From the NCBI GenBank assembly GCA_036874045.1, contig CM072341.1, forward strand, positions 17,186,501 to 17,250,500: a DNA stretch of 64,000 nucleotides, written 5' to 3'. Positions 32,800 to 45,270 of this stretch are shown one piece after another; within the stretch, counting starts at the first letter, position 1; each line of letters opens with the position of its first letter. The notes under the pieces were generated by a model. That model was not told the DNA's origin, did not search any database, and saw only the letters and a program-made list of their open reading frames with translations. The stretch is from Cymodocea nodosa (Eukaryota; Streptophyta; Magnoliopsida; Alismatales; Cymodoceaceae). Made by a program: the position numbers and the translations under genes.

Positions 32800-33000
32800 T
32801 CAACGGAAAAGACAAGCAAAGGATAGCACGGCGAGGGAGGCCAGAGCAGCAACGGGTGCAGAGGCGAGCGCGGCGCCGGAGACGGGGGCGGGGGCGGGAG
32901 CATCAGCTGCGGCGACGGCCTCGAGCAGGGACGCGGCCATGAGAACCGCAAGCGCCGCGGCGGCAGTTGAGATCCTAGGCTTCTTCATTCCGGAGTCCAT
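32800..33000 (-). CDS. Arabinogalactan peptide (AG-peptide), GPI-anchored
   Basis: A short secreted proteoglycan precursor of 66 aa. It has an N-terminal signal peptide (MKKPRIST... through AVAAA), a very short mature core ADAPAPAPVSGA with Ala-Pro repeats that are hydroxylated and arabinogalactan-glycosylated in this family, and a hydrophobic C-terminal tail ending FACLFR that fits a GPI-anchor signal. That architecture and size are diagnostic for plant AG-peptides (Arabidopsis AGP12-14, 21 type). Translation may start at the first ATG (33000) or at the fifth codon (MKK). A TATAAAT on the minus strand at 33125-33131 places the cap site about 95 nt upstream of the ATG. The gene is convergent with the receptor kinase. 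The stop is TGA at 32800-32802. Confidence 0.85.
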   Translation of the reverse strand: MDSGMKKPRISTAAAALAVLMAASLLEAVAAADAPAPAPVSGAALASAPVAALASLAVLSFACLFR

Positions 33001-33124
33001 TGCAGATGGTGTAGCCGGTGGTGCTTGGGATGCCGGAACTCCACCGGAGTCCAGAAGAGTACCGTGGAGAGACGGAGATTCAACTCAACCGGTCTGGAAG
33101 AGGGAAGAGGGGCTGAGGAGAACC

Positions 33125-33131
33125 ATTTATA
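33125..33131 (-). promoter_or_regulatory. TATA box of the AG-peptide gene
   Basis: The sequence is TATAAAT on the minus strand, 125 bp upstream of the ATG, followed by a CT-rich leader. It is the only TATA-like element in the right place. Confidence 0.55.
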
Positions 33132-35599
33132 CAGGAAGAGCGGAGAAGTTAAAGCTGGAAATGAGCTTTTCGAGAGGTCTCTCTTTCTCGTACACCTTAC
33201 TTTCCTCTTTCGTATATCCTATTAATTAAAATTTTAAATGCACATCATAATAACTAATCTTTATAATATGTATCTATTCTATTCAATGCATAATATTAAT
33301 CGATCAATGTTATATTAGAAAATACACCACCTTTGGTCGGTCGAGGTAGTGGTAGGAACATGGTGGGTGGTGACAGGCTGGCATCCAGGCTGGATGTGAG
33401 CGGCATATGGCTCGGGAGGACCCCACCTCCTTTGGCGTCCCAACCACTGTTTTGGAGCTTTCCTCGCTGCGTGCGTGGTTGGCTAACCACGTGGAAGCTG
33501 CAAGACTTTTTTCTTTCTTTTTTTGATATTGTTAATTTATTTCAGGAGTTAATTTTTGTGGTTGATATTGCTAGCAACGTGATTGGTTTACATGTATTGC
33601 CAACCATGCATGCACACGAGATTTTGAGTATCTAAATAATTAGTAGATCTTTCAGATTTTAACGTACTGTTTTTGCATGATATTGCTGACCACCTACGCA
33701 CGTCGGATTGTTTATTTAAGTAATAAATTTCTTTTCTATCATTTCTTTAATCGTTTAAGTTTAAAACTTCTAAAAATCAAGATCCAAGATATACAGAGAA
33801 ATCTTTAACTTTTGTGTGATTTTATTTAGTACGTTATTCTTTTATTAAGGTGGTAAAAACATACTGTTACTGTTTACAATAAGGATCTAACCCTTACAAA
33901 TCACATCCAACGGTCCAAAGTATTTGGACCGTTGACTTCACTATTACGGATTGGACCATAATGGGCTGATCGTACCGATATTGAACTTCTATGTACCTCA
34001 CCATTTTCGATAGTGTTTAACTCAACATTCGATATTTAGAAATTTATATAAGAAATTTTAAGATTCAAATTTAAGTAAAACTACTACTGTTATCAAAGAT
34101 AAAAAAAAGTTGACATTCAGCATTTGACATCTTACAATTGAGAGCAAATTTTGTAGGGGAAATGACAAAGGAAGCCATGACTCATCAACTAATACGTGAT
34201 TTATTTTTAAAATTGAATAAATTACATAATCTTAAATTTAAAGTTAATGCACAATAGGATATCTTTAAATTAAAGTCAATTACCTTGTTTTTACCCTGAA
34301 CCTTGTTTTAGCCCTTTGACTTAATCTCATCCATTTACATTGCAAGACGAACGCTAGTGGGAGGAAGAGGCGTCGTCGCTAGCGAGCTCCCATTGACGTA
34401 ATGGGCCGGGCCGGCCCGCAATGGCCCGGCCCATTTGACACCTTTACATGTAAGGTGTGAGCTTGAACCCGGGGGGAGGGGGAGGGGGAGGGGGGAAGGA
34501 GGTTGTAAACTTCGTTGACTACTCTTGACTTGCTGGTAAGCTCAAGGAGGAGGTTGGGTGCTGTTGGATTCATTCGATAGTTGCAAACAGAAAGAGGGAA
34601 GAAGAGAAGAAGAAGAGAAGAAGAAGAGAGAGAGGAAAAAGAAAATAAATTTTATTTTTGGCTCTTTATACTTTAACCCTTTAAGTAAGTTTTTCTTATC
34701 ATTTAGTCTAAAGTAATTTTTATTTTGTGATGGTTGTATGATTATGGTGATTTATTCATTTTTATAGTCTTAATTAATGCATATTAGTGTTTATTATACA
34801 TTTTTATTGATTGTTTCATAATCATGTGTCTTATGCAATTATTTGTGATTTGTGCATATTTTAGAGGATTATGCATAATTATTGATATTACAACATTTGT
34901 AAAAAATTTATATTTATTGTGCATTACATAAATATTTACTGTTGACTACGAAAGACTTATTTATTTTACACATGGTTCATTTACAAGGAATGACATTCAT
35001 TATAGGTTATATAAATTAATAATAAATGAATGTTTTAACTATGAAATCCAACCACAAAAGTACGGTACCATAATATTGTGTACACAATTGAAATAGAGAA
35101 TATGATTAGTCTAATCTCAAGGTATTTAATGTATTCTAGATCTCGATTACAAGTCAATATATGTCAATTAAACTCTATTGTAGAATATTATATGCAGTCA
35201 TAGCTAAATAATGAATCGTATGAAATAGATTTGATTTTTGTGGCCTAATCATTTATTATATTTTGTATAACTTTTATATATTGTTATAGATTTGCATCTG
35301 TTCTGTTTTGACTATACAATCTTCCTATTGCATACATAATATATTGTTTGTTATTTTTGAACTTAAAGTAGATTAATTTTTTGAGTTTTAACTTATACTC
35401 ATTACTGTTGATTTTTTTTTGGCTATATGATAGACCCTCAGGGCAAGCATAAACAAGACAGGTCATGTTAGTTTCTCATTCTAATAAGTTGTAGCAGCAT
35501 TTTTATAATAGAATGTTATGAAAATTTTGCAATTTTGTGTATTTCTAATTGAGGCTAGATTGTAATCTTTTACTAATCTTCTATTGTAATAATTAACTT
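33132..35599. other. AT-rich spacer
   Basis: No gene is supported. It contains a GC-rich near-palindromic patch at about 34400-34436 (GGCCGGGCCGGCCCG...GGCCCGGCCC), a G-rich GGGGGAGG repeat at about 34471-34496 and a GA-rich stretch at 34588-34640, which are common at transposon ends in plants. I cannot bound an element. Confidence 0.4.
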
Positions 35600-37400
35600 G
35601 TGAAGATTTGAATTTAACAACATTTCTTGTTTCTTATTGTTACACATTTTTTAGTATATATCAACCTTATAATATTAGAGGAAGAGATTTTTTCACACGT
35701 CTTTTTTTCTTATAAGGGCAGATTGGTCATTTCCTTTTTTTTCTTTTCTTTTTTTCTTTTTGGTTATGACCACATACGAATAATTTTTCTCTCCTCACTT
35801 CACTTCCCCGACGTCACGACCTAAGGCAGGATCGGGGAGCGGCAACCTCCGGCGAGCAGCGGCCTCCACATCCATCCAACGAACTTCGCGTGAGGAGAGA
35901 AGCAGCAAGCGTAGGAAGGTGGAACCGAGGTCTTGGGTCCTTTGCTCGACTGTGTTGGTTGGTCACTTTGGTCGAGCTCGGTGAAGTAATTCCTTGGGGG
36001 CCAACATAGGGATGAAGGAAGGAAGGAAGGAAGGAAGGAGGGACCTTGGGCATTTTTGGTGATTTAGGTAAGTTCTCCACTGATTAACTAATTAATGGTA
36101 TTATTGTGATTTTTATCCGATTATTAATGATTGTTGCTAAAAATGTTGAGGATTTTAGAATGCTTATAAAGATTGTGAATAAATAGGGACTTCATAATAG
36201 ATCAAATCATCGCATGTGCTTGCCGGTTAAAGCATATCTTAATGTGGTGTTAACGAATAATGCCTGTTGTGATACATTATTGATAAACATTGCCTACTAA
36301 TGTTGATCATTGCACATTATTGTTGCTGTTTGTGGTTTAGCTAAACATATCATTGTCATAAGGAGTGCACCAAGTCATGTGTAATTTAATGTGCTTGGAA
36401 ATGTCCCTTAAAATTTAATGTGGCTTGACATTGTTCATAAACACCTTGATAAGCTTTCTACAAATAGAACTTCAGATGGCATTCTTGGGCCTTTTGGCCT
36501 ATTAATCTTATTGATACATGATAGTAATGCTTAAGGCTTGTTAAAGGTATTTGATGCATGATAGGGATTTAACATTTGGTGAACATCACCTATGATTAAT
36601 GGTTTTTGTGTGCTAGGGTGTCCTTTTGTTGATCAATGCTCATTAAGCCACTCTAATGTTGATTGTAGTCTGTTAGTGCATTTTAATGTTTAAAGATGCA
36701 TGTTATGGTTGATGTGAGTACAATTATATCAAACATAGTTTAACATATATGCCAATGCCTTGCTTTAGGCTTATAGAATTATCATTCATGTATGTAGTGG
36801 TGATGTTAAATGCGGTGGTATATGAACATCGATGTGAAACTCCTACGGTAGGATGTTTTATTTAATTTCATGACCGATCACTTCAATGGGCATTTTTCTT
36901 TATGCATTGTTATTGATTGAATTACATGCATTTGTTGATACTATTTAATGGTTTGGTATGACTACTATAAACCCTATCACAGGGCTTGTGTGTAATTATA
37001 GACCTCGTCATAGGACTTATGTGTGACTATGACTCCATCACAAAATTGGTTTGTGATTAAAGTTAGGTCGCTGGTTAAGCAATTGTAGTCAATACTATAA
37101 CTTATGTGTATGCACCTACATACTATTGTGTATTTGTTATGATGGACTAAACGACACCTAGTTACATTGTTACTGTTTATATGTTTTGCGATGTTCCTGT
37201 TGCTATTTAATTTATATTTGATATAATATTTCACATTATTATTACTACTGAATATTTGTAAATAACTTACTAGGCTTTTAACTCATTTCTCATCTTATTG
37301 TGGTTTAGGCCCAACAAGTAAGATGCAGGGAGAATTAGGAGGGTGCCAGCCAAATGGTCTGGACGTGCCTTGGTTTAGCCTTACATGATTTGCCTTATTA
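35600..37400 (+). mobile_element. Possible degenerate Ty3/gypsy LTR
   Basis: The segment has the texture of large plant gypsy LTRs: a GC-richer leader-like block (35800-36060), then AT-rich sequence, then three degenerate copies of a roughly 31-bp unit at 36971, 37002 and 37032 (CC[TC][AC][TG]C[AG]C...TTGTGTGTAATTA type), and then ACTCATTTCT...GGTTTAGGCCCAACAAGTAAG. Such dispersed blocks recur in gypsy LTRs. I could not find matching LTR ends or a second copy, so the limits are nominal. Confidence 0.25.
36014..36037. repeat. (GAAG)n microsatellite
   Basis: About six tandem GAAG tetranucleotides. Confidence 0.85.
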
Positions 37401-37655
37401 AACTTTTGGTTCTCATATATTTGTGGATGATTGTATTAAACTAAATTACCACAAAAATATAAGTATGATTTCGATCAGGTTACATGATAAACTGTGTGGA
37501 ATTGTTTGGAGTCATGCATGATAACTTAGTTTATACAATTTTATGTTAAGTTTTTCATATTGTTTTAGCAGGTTATTGTATTAAAGCTTTTATAGTCTAT
37601 AGAATAAGATATGTATTAAAGCTTTTTATAGTCAATTTTATGTTAAGCTTTTACA

Positions 37656-37752
37656 GGTACCAGCCTTACGATAAAATATAAGAGAGTTTTTCACATCGTT
37701 TTATTTTTTTTAGAATGTGAATTCTTTCTTATATTTTATCGTGACGGTTACC
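37656..37752. repeat. Long imperfect inverted repeat (hairpin)
   Basis: The left arm (37656-37696) and right arm (37715-37752) are reverse complements with a few mismatches and a small gap. The central 16 bases ACGATAAAATATAAGA match exactly, the inner ends TTCACAT match, and both outer ends begin GGTA. The loop is 18 nt. It could be a MITE-like foldback or encode a small-RNA hairpin. Confidence 0.8.
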
Positions 37753-40081
37753 GTGTCCTCTAAGACATGACATACATTACTCTGACATTATAAAAAATGA
37801 TTTTGTCACCAAACAAATATAACCTTAAAGACATTTTTATAGTCTATAGTAACTACTTAATAAGCAAACATTGTTGCAAGGAGTTACCGTGTTAATCGCA
37901 CCTGATGACCAGTGGCTCCCTATGTCCATTCCTCCTTGTTTGTACTTGAGGGTAATTGGTAAGAGGTATTGTTGTTTGTGATTTAATTTGAAATTAAATC
38001 ATGTCAACTCATCGCAATATCTTGATTAAAAATAATGGCATCTATAATGTAACTTTTATTAACATGCAAATCTTGACGAATATAAAAATTATCATTATAA
38101 AAAAAGTTTATATTATATCATACCATCCATTATATTATTTTGCAACAAAAAATAGAATTGTTATATATACTCCGCAAACAGTGGGAACAACTAATTTAAA
38201 CTAAATGTCTTTTATGATTTGGGAATTTAAATTGTGCAGATTCATGTTTACCTGGAATCCAACTTGAGCAATTATTTTGGAAATGGCTCGCAGAAAGGTT
38301 AAAAAAAATCATCAATTTTTTGTGGCATTGACATGAAACAAAGCGAAAGCTCATTACATGCATGGATCGCCACCATCAAAGGAGTTTTACTCAAATTAAT
38401 TAATCGAAAATGATATTTACATAAAATAAACGAAATGATGTTCGTAAGTACAAGAAAAAAAGAGAGAGAAAAGATGGTGAAGTTCTTCGAAATTCGGAAT
38501 CCAAATTCTCGAATTGAACTGGAAAAATCTCATCAGAATTCTGGAAGGAAGAGCATTAGATGTATGGTAAGTTTAACAAAACAATCTCTAACGCTGTTAA
38601 CTTCAACAATTATTTTTTCCCAAAAAAAAAAGAATTGTATACTTCTTCCCAATAATTATTTAAAATCGAAAAGGTCTCTCTTCTCAAGCATCTTCTTCAA
38701 TCATCATATTGTTCTTTCCAAATTTCTTCCTGGTTGACAGTATACAAGAGACTGTAAGTAAGTGTGTTTTCCTAATATCTCCCATGTATACTAAATTTCC
38801 CTATCATCATCTTCTTCTCATTTGTTGCGTAATCCTTTTTATCCTTATCTTTCTCTTTGAATAAATTTACTTGGTATTCTTTTCTTCTTACCCTTTTTTT
38901 AGATCATTTGAAAAGTCAAAAACAATGGCTTAAATATCAACTCAATATTCTCCTCCATCATTTCCTTGGCTTCGTTTTGACATTGGTGTGAAGAAACCTA
39001 AAAAAATATAATCTACATGGGATGTTCAAGCTAATACTCCTATTAAACCTAATAATGGGTTTTCTTCTACCCATCTCGTCTTTTGGGCTATTTTATTTCC
39101 TTTGCTGCAACAATGCTTTTTGTTCTGGACTTGGCCATTGGGATTAAAGTTTCCTTAATTTGCAGAACAAAAAAAATCAAGTAGATCGGGTGGGTGATGA
39201 GGTCAGTGCCAGATCAGCAATGCGCGATTCACATGCATGCCGTTTTCAGCCTCGACGGGTGGTGATAAAACCAAAGCGGCCCCACCACCACCGACATCAT
39301 CTTCCCACGGACTATTTAACCGATCGACGTTTTTTGGAAAGTTAAGAGTAAAAATGACGTGTTCTGAATTTTTAATTTTGAACTTACGTATGATAGAAAA
39401 TTTATTTTACCCCTAAGATACGCTCCATCCATGATCCCATCAACGTGTGAAGCAGGGAAAGAACAGCGTTCACGCCATCCCTCGGATGGATGACTGGTCT
39501 CCTCCCTCGATTAGCTTAAATAATTCTTACTGTTTGACGCCTTTGTATTTTTAAGATTATAGTGTTCTTGTATCTTTAAGATTCGAATTTCGAAGAGAAT
39601 TTTGTAATTTACTGTTTTGCGAAGTTTTCTTCACTTATTTATTGATAATGTTATTGATGGGTTTGTCTATCAGATGGCAGAAAAGCTGAGCGTCTGTCGC
39701 AGAAAAGCTGAGGAGGAGGAAGCAAATGAGAAAGAATCAGAGAATTTAAGTACAAATAATTACTGCAATGCACATCCTCGACCATCATCATCATCGTCAT
39801 CATCATCATCGTCGTCATCATCATCACTAGTTAAAAAGTGAAAACTGAACATGTTGCTCCAGAGGAAGGAGCAAGAAGACACACAAAACTTACACAGAGA
39901 ACACAAACTGTGGCCATGTTTCTTCCTCTCAAGAAACTCTGATTTGGCCTCCCTCTCTTTCCTACTACTTGCTAATGTGGGGAGTAGTTAAAGAAGAAAC
40001 AAAGTTAAAGGACAAAAAAAAAAAAAAAAAAAAACGTCAAGTACAAGATGGAGCACTCATCAAGCTATGTTTGTCTTTTGG
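37753..40081. other. Spacer downstream of the neprosin gene
   Basis: AT-rich sequence with no supported gene. It contains an ATC/GTC trinucleotide repeat at 39785-39829 and a poly-A run near 40013-40034. Confidence 0.4.
39785..39829. repeat. (ATC/GTC)n trinucleotide repeat
   Basis: About 14-15 imperfect ATC/GTC triplets. Confidence 0.85.
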
Positions 40082-42865
40082 TCATGGGCAATTTGAATTC
40101 TTGCCCGGGCCTCCATAGTAGAAGTAGCTTCCCCAGTCACCGTTATCCCCATTCTGCACATCATAGCAGTTGGATTTCTCGGTGAAGGTTCCCATATCTT
40201 TGGGTGCTTTTAGATTGTTGGACTCATCAACAATCTGTATGTTCCTGAAGTAGCTTGACTTGCCAAAGCCTTCTTCAGGGAAACGCCCACTTCCCATCTG
40301 TGTGGTGGTGTGCTGCCCATCTGATTTGGAGTTGACAACCTCCCCGCCCCATTCTATCATGGAGGCACTGTCCGCTAGGTAGGAGAAGAGGAAAGAAGGC
40401 CAGTAGCCAAGCACATAATCGTTGCCAAATTGCATCCACCAGTGCCCTTCCTTTGGGTCCTTCAAACATTTCAAATCATGACAAGACCATTCGTCAATCC
40501 AACTGTAACGTTGGCTCAAAATATTTATTTATGTGCAGATGTCAAGATACAGTCAAAGAAACAAGTGCTGGCGATTCCCCACACCATTTTTTATACGAGA
40601 GATACCCCCCCCACCCCACAACTTTGTTGTTTTGCTATCATTGTTCCCATTTGCTTATTCATGTAGGTTGGTGGTTTGAGATTGTTATTTACCTTCCAGA
40701 CAAGAATACTGATGTCATACTGGGAGCCACTATAGTCTGAAATAGGGGAGATGCTGGCTCCCATTGCTATGTCCTTGTTGATTTGAATGAACCCAGAGCA
40801 GAGAAGGTTGTAGCATCCTGTTGCTTGGTAGGCATCACTCTGTTTACCGAAGAGTAGGAGAATGTTAGAACCCTCTCAGATCCAAAAAAAAAAAAAAATT
40901 TCTTGAACAATGGAACCCTATAGAATCAGTCAGTCATTCATGCTCTCTCTTCCCATGCATGCAAGCACATGTATGGTAGAAAAGCAATGACCACAAAGTG
41001 TTCCCACTTTTGGGAGTTAGAAGAAAGAAAGGCATCCCCCCACTTGCCCATACATAAATCACCCATTCAATGAGATCACCCACATGGAGCAACAACTACA
41101 AAGAAGGAATGTGAGAACTTACAGTCCAGTAAGTGAAGAGCCTTGTGTTGTTATCTCCGTATAGATCAGGACTAACCTGTTAAATGGACAGGGCAAAAGC
41201 CTAATCAGGGCCAAGTAGCAGATTTCTGGTGGAAATTACTCCACATCGTTCATCAACGTTGACACCACCAACAATAATATACCTGCCAGCCAGCTTCAAT
41301 GCTATTGAGATCTTCCCCAAATGAACCCCCCAATAACCATATCTGTGAGAGACTGAACTCGTTAGGCTGCTGGATCTTTGGATCCCAAACATTGATGGTT
41401 GCCTTTGCACCGTAGTACTTATCTCCTTGTACATAAGCAATAGCATGCTACTCAAAACAAAAACAACCAATAAAAGAAAAATGAAAAATGGGATCCGGAG
41501 GAAGTAGAGAAATTATAACATCATTTGAAATCTAATTATTGTACCTCATGACCGTTAATTGAATCAGGAGCTGCAGATGTTGGTTTTGGTATGGCCCTGT
41601 GCTTCTTCCTCCCAAACCTTTTGACTGAACTTGCCCTAAAGATATCTTCCTCCTTTGTTCTTCTGATGGGCACTGTGTCCTCAGGGCACCTCCCATTCAA
41701 GTGCCACATCTGGGTTGGTCTGGTGCTTGGATTGGATTTTACTTTGTTGACATTATAAAGGCCCACCGGATGGTACACAGGTTTCATCTGATAAAGACGT
41801 TTATAACAAGGAGTTCAAATTAGATACCATCCGAGCATCCATCAAACAACAGCTATGGAGGAAAGCAGACCTGAATAGTGTGGTTTTTGAGAAAAGGATG
41901 ATCAAAAGCAGGTTGATGTGAGACATGCACGCAATCTATGACATCTCCATCCGGACTCTGAAAAATTTACAAGAAACCATCACAAACATATATCCTATGT
42001 AAACAAAATAATTTCATTGTGAAAGATTAATGTTCTCAGAAACTGCTTGAACTCAGAGTGATTTACCAATTTAGTTCATTCTCTGCAAGACTACATGGCA
42101 TCAAAATCCAAAGATACTAATATCTACACTGACCAAGTGGAAAAAGTCAAAGCACATCATCTAAAGCGACATAAAAAAAGAAAAAGAATAATGGTACCGT
42201 GCAAAAAATAATGTAGGGAGAGAATCAATGGAGAATATGGAGATGCACAAAATCAGATCTAGGGTAATAAAATTATCTGGGCATTGGTGATGCAAAACCC
42301 ATAAATAAATTGGGAAAGAAGATGAGAAACTTCTAAGAAAGATGGCATTCAGTGATGCGCAGCATGCAAACTATCGCAATCTTCTGAATGGAAAAAGAAG
42401 AAAGCAGAATAATAGAATGGGAGAAAAGAGAAGCAACAGCAATGAAAGCAAAGGTTCAAGAATCAAAAAAGGGGAGCCGTATACAGGGAGGGAAAGAAGT
42501 AGAACTATTTTCTTCCGATGCTGGAAAAAGAGGGCATACACTTTGAAAAGAGATCAATTTTAAAAATACCATTCAAGCATAACCAAACAGCAAATTCCAG
42601 AACACATGAAATGGTAGTCAGCACTACCACCAATGAACTTTGAAGCAAAAGCAGAGAACGCACAATACCCCAAAAAATTTTGGGGGAGACGAAGAGGAGG
42701 AGAGAGCCTTGAAACCTGAATGGTCTTGATGGCTCGCTTGTTCAACCTCTTGAGATGCTTGTTCACAGCAAAACTCCGCCTTTCGGACGTAAACCTGCCG
42801 GCCACAGCCACGGAAGGCACCACTACAAGCAGCAGCAGCAATTTGTGAAGGAAAGGAGCAGCCAT
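40082..42865 (-). CDS. Neprosin-domain (DUF239) secreted protein, 7 exons
   Basis: This is a predicted apoplastic protein of 407 aa, with an N-terminal neprosin activation region (DUF4409) and a C-terminal neprosin domain. Neprosins are glutamic peptidases that cut after proline; most plant paralogues have no proven activity. Coding exons in order: 42865-42716, 41957-41871, 41787-41545, 41447-41283, 41176-41123, 40839-40693 and 40459-40082 (stop TGA). All are GT/AG and phase 0. The signal peptide is [20 protein letters not shown]. Conserved blocks are [11 protein letters not shown] in the propeptide, then [57 protein letters not shown] and [10 protein letters not shown]. The glutamates in EAGW and EWGG are probable catalytic positions by family knowledge; I did not align them. 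An upstream in-frame ATG exists in the leader, but the chosen ATG starts the signal peptide. Confidence 0.92.
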
Positions 42866-43224
42866 GCCCCTTCCAGCCTCTACGACAAGTAGCACAACAG
42901 AGAAAACGAACTTCAGCAAACAGCAAGCAGAGGGAAGAAGAAGAACGATTCGTGCCGCGACGTTCCAAATCACAAGCCAAGTCCAGTCGCGCCCACTTCC
43001 ATTGTCGTCATCCAACGGTGTTTATGATGTGGTGGACACGAGCCGAACCAGAGGCACAGCGAGTAACAACAACTGCCTTGGCAGAAATGGTAACAAAGGC
43101 ATGGAGAATGGAGATACCTCCAAAGAGAAACCGCCCCAGAGAACCTTTCCTTTCTACTTCTGCCTCCTGGTGACTGAGTGGTTTCTTTCTCTGCCACTCT
43201 CCTCCTCCCCAAAAAGTTTGCTTT

Positions 43225-43225
<1 letters not shown>

Positions 43226-43259
<34 letters not shown>
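43226..43259. repeat. (CT)n / (GA)n microsatellite in the neprosin leader
   Basis: About 17 CT dinucleotides lie 360-395 bp upstream of the neprosin start codon. On the transcribed strand this is (GA)n, a frequent feature of plant promoters and 5' UTRs bound by GAGA-binding (BBR/BPC) proteins. Confidence 0.9.
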
Positions 43260-43261
<2 letters not shown>

Positions 43262-44403
43262 CCTAGAAAAATGTATCCGTTGGAAGGGTAGAACAGGAAT
43301 TAACCCCAATTCACGAGAGGACTCACCGTTCATGGGGAAGACGAAAGATCTGAATCCGTGGAAATGTATCATTGGAAACCGACCATAACATGGAAATTAT
43401 CATCATTATTTATGGACAGGCTCTATCAGTAGATGACCAGCTGAAATGGTTGAGTCCATGAAACGCACAGGAGGGTACATGTAGTTTTCAATGACGATGA
43501 ATCTTCCATGCTGTTGGGTTCGATGTCTTGCATCAAATCCAATAGCCTCCAATGCGAACGGTTCATGTAGTTTTGCTGGTTTTTTGGGGTTGACTTTCTG
43601 GATTTAATTGTTATTGTTTTCTGATTTCTAGAATTGAGTGTACAAAAAATAATAATAATGAGTTTTGTATATCGATAATTTCAAAAAAGATTCACCTTAT
43701 TATAACAGTACTGCACTCGGAAACAATAAGTTTTCAGAAAATTTTTTCTTTTTTTACCAAAGGGAATTTCTAAGCGCATATACGTTTCAAGTGAAATTTA
43801 GTATTTCTCAAAAATTGATGAAAGCTGATCTATGGGGAAAAAAAAAAACGAGAATACATTTTCAAGACTATCTTCATGATTATTTCTAGTCACAAAAAAT
43901 AACCAAAATCTACAAGCATTACTGTTTTCTAATAAATCAAACATAGGTAGAATAGATAATCAAGGAAGGACTTGTGAAGCTTAACTTGGCTAACATATAT
44001 AGACCATGACCACTTTCATCTACGTAGAATTGAGTTTATTTTGTTCTGTATGTTTCATCCCATTGGTTAGTGGCCCATACAAAGGACATGCTACAAATTA
44101 TTTATACCATTATAAATGGTGCACACAACTCTAATCAGTGATAGATGGAAATTCCAATGAGAAAGTTGTTCTACGGCATTAAATTTCACCACATTTTATA
44201 AACTTACACATAATTCAAAAAACAAAAAAAAAGACAACCAATATTAGGTCATGTAGAATTATTGTAAAAAAAAATTTAGAATTTTCATTTGTGTGTCTTC
44301 CAGAAAATACTTAATTACACAACCCTTGTAAAAAAAATGTCATCATAAAAAATAGGGTAAAATTAGAGACACGTAAGATTTTCACCTGGAGTGTTGCTGG
44401 TGC

Positions 44404-44535
44404 ATGGTCAAGGCTACAGTCACACTTCACCTCCTGCTCCTCCTGTTATTTTATGTTCAAGCTGCTCTGGTGCCCACCTTCCACACCAAGGAATCCCATG
44501 TTGGGGGGGGGCTTTTGTTGTTTGCGTTGCATTGA
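44404..44535 (+). CDS. Small secreted-peptide ORF, unidentified (possible first exon)
   Basis: A 43-codon frame begins with a textbook signal peptide, MVKATVTLHLLLLLLFYVQA, followed by a short polar part ALVPTFHTKESH and a Gly run encoded by a G homopolymer. I do not recognise it. The poly-G tract (ATGTTGGGGGGGGGC) could hide a frameshift or the sequence may leave the exon at the preceding GTT. Downstream pieces at 44837-44890 and 45180-45290 are flanked by good splice signals and could belong to the same gene. It may also be a decayed gene. Confidence 0.35.
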   Translation: MVKATVTLHLLLLLLFYVQAALVPTFHTKESHVGGGLLLFALH

Positions 44536-45179
44536 TAATCCATAGCTCAGATTCATCGATATCCACGTTAATGTCTTCACAACTACCCATACGCTTTTAA
44601 TTTTAAGCAGCACCGCACCATCATTATACATCGTCTTGTTATCTCAGATGATGACCGCTGAAGCATACTTGTTTTTCTTCAACAATGCTTGTGTTGAAGA
44701 TAAACGTCAGAGATCTTTTCTTTCAGAAAAGAGGGCAGAGTTAATGACCAGCCATGTATATTATTCGACTTGCCATTAGATTGTTAGATGCAGACACCGA
44801 CACCTGACCTGCTTTGCCTTTCATGTCTTCCTTCAGCTTTTACGATCAGCTTTAAGCTTTCAACCGTGGATGCCCCACCAGTGATACAAGTGAGTTAGTA
44901 TTGCAAAGATGGCTTTCTGGTTCCACGAGGGCCATGACTCCTCACATGGATGGTCCTCTCTTTTAAATTCCTTTTGTGGCATTATGTGCATGCATGACGC
45001 AAAATCTACCCACAAATCAAAAATCTCGAGAACAAGTCCAACAATAGTGTGGGATTTCTTTCCTCTGGGATGGACTTTGAATACCATAAAGACATACACT
45101 TACGTACAAGGTTATTCAAAGCTTCCACTGCATGAGACCCAACTTGCCTGGGTCTCTTGAACTCACTTGAATCTTGCAG

Positions 45180-45270
45180 CTGTTAAGCCCAGTGACAGCC
45201 TGGAAGAAGAGATTGCTTTCACTGTGGATAAGATAAGGAGGAAATTTAAGGTTGGGGAGGACCGCATGTG
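45180..45270 (+). CDS. Possible terminal exon of an unidentified gene
   Basis: After a strong acceptor (TGAATCTTGCAG) an open frame reads AVKPSDSLEEEIAFTVDKI then RRKFKVGEDRM and a TGA. It is charged, coding-like and unlike the AT-rich surroundings. An upstream candidate exon ends with DAPPVIQ before GTGAGT at about 44890 and starts after CTTCCTTCAG at 44836. Joining the two needs a phase choice I cannot settle. No family is recognised. Confidence 0.3.

Noticed and set aside
35814..36080. 88-codon minus-strand ORF in a GC-richer block
   Set aside because: Pro/Ser-rich from a GAAG repeat and a possible LTR leader; no domain or gene context.
42864..43388. 174-codon plus-strand frame upstream of the neprosin gene
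   Set aside because: It runs through the CT microsatellite and the leader of the minus-strand gene, with no domain.
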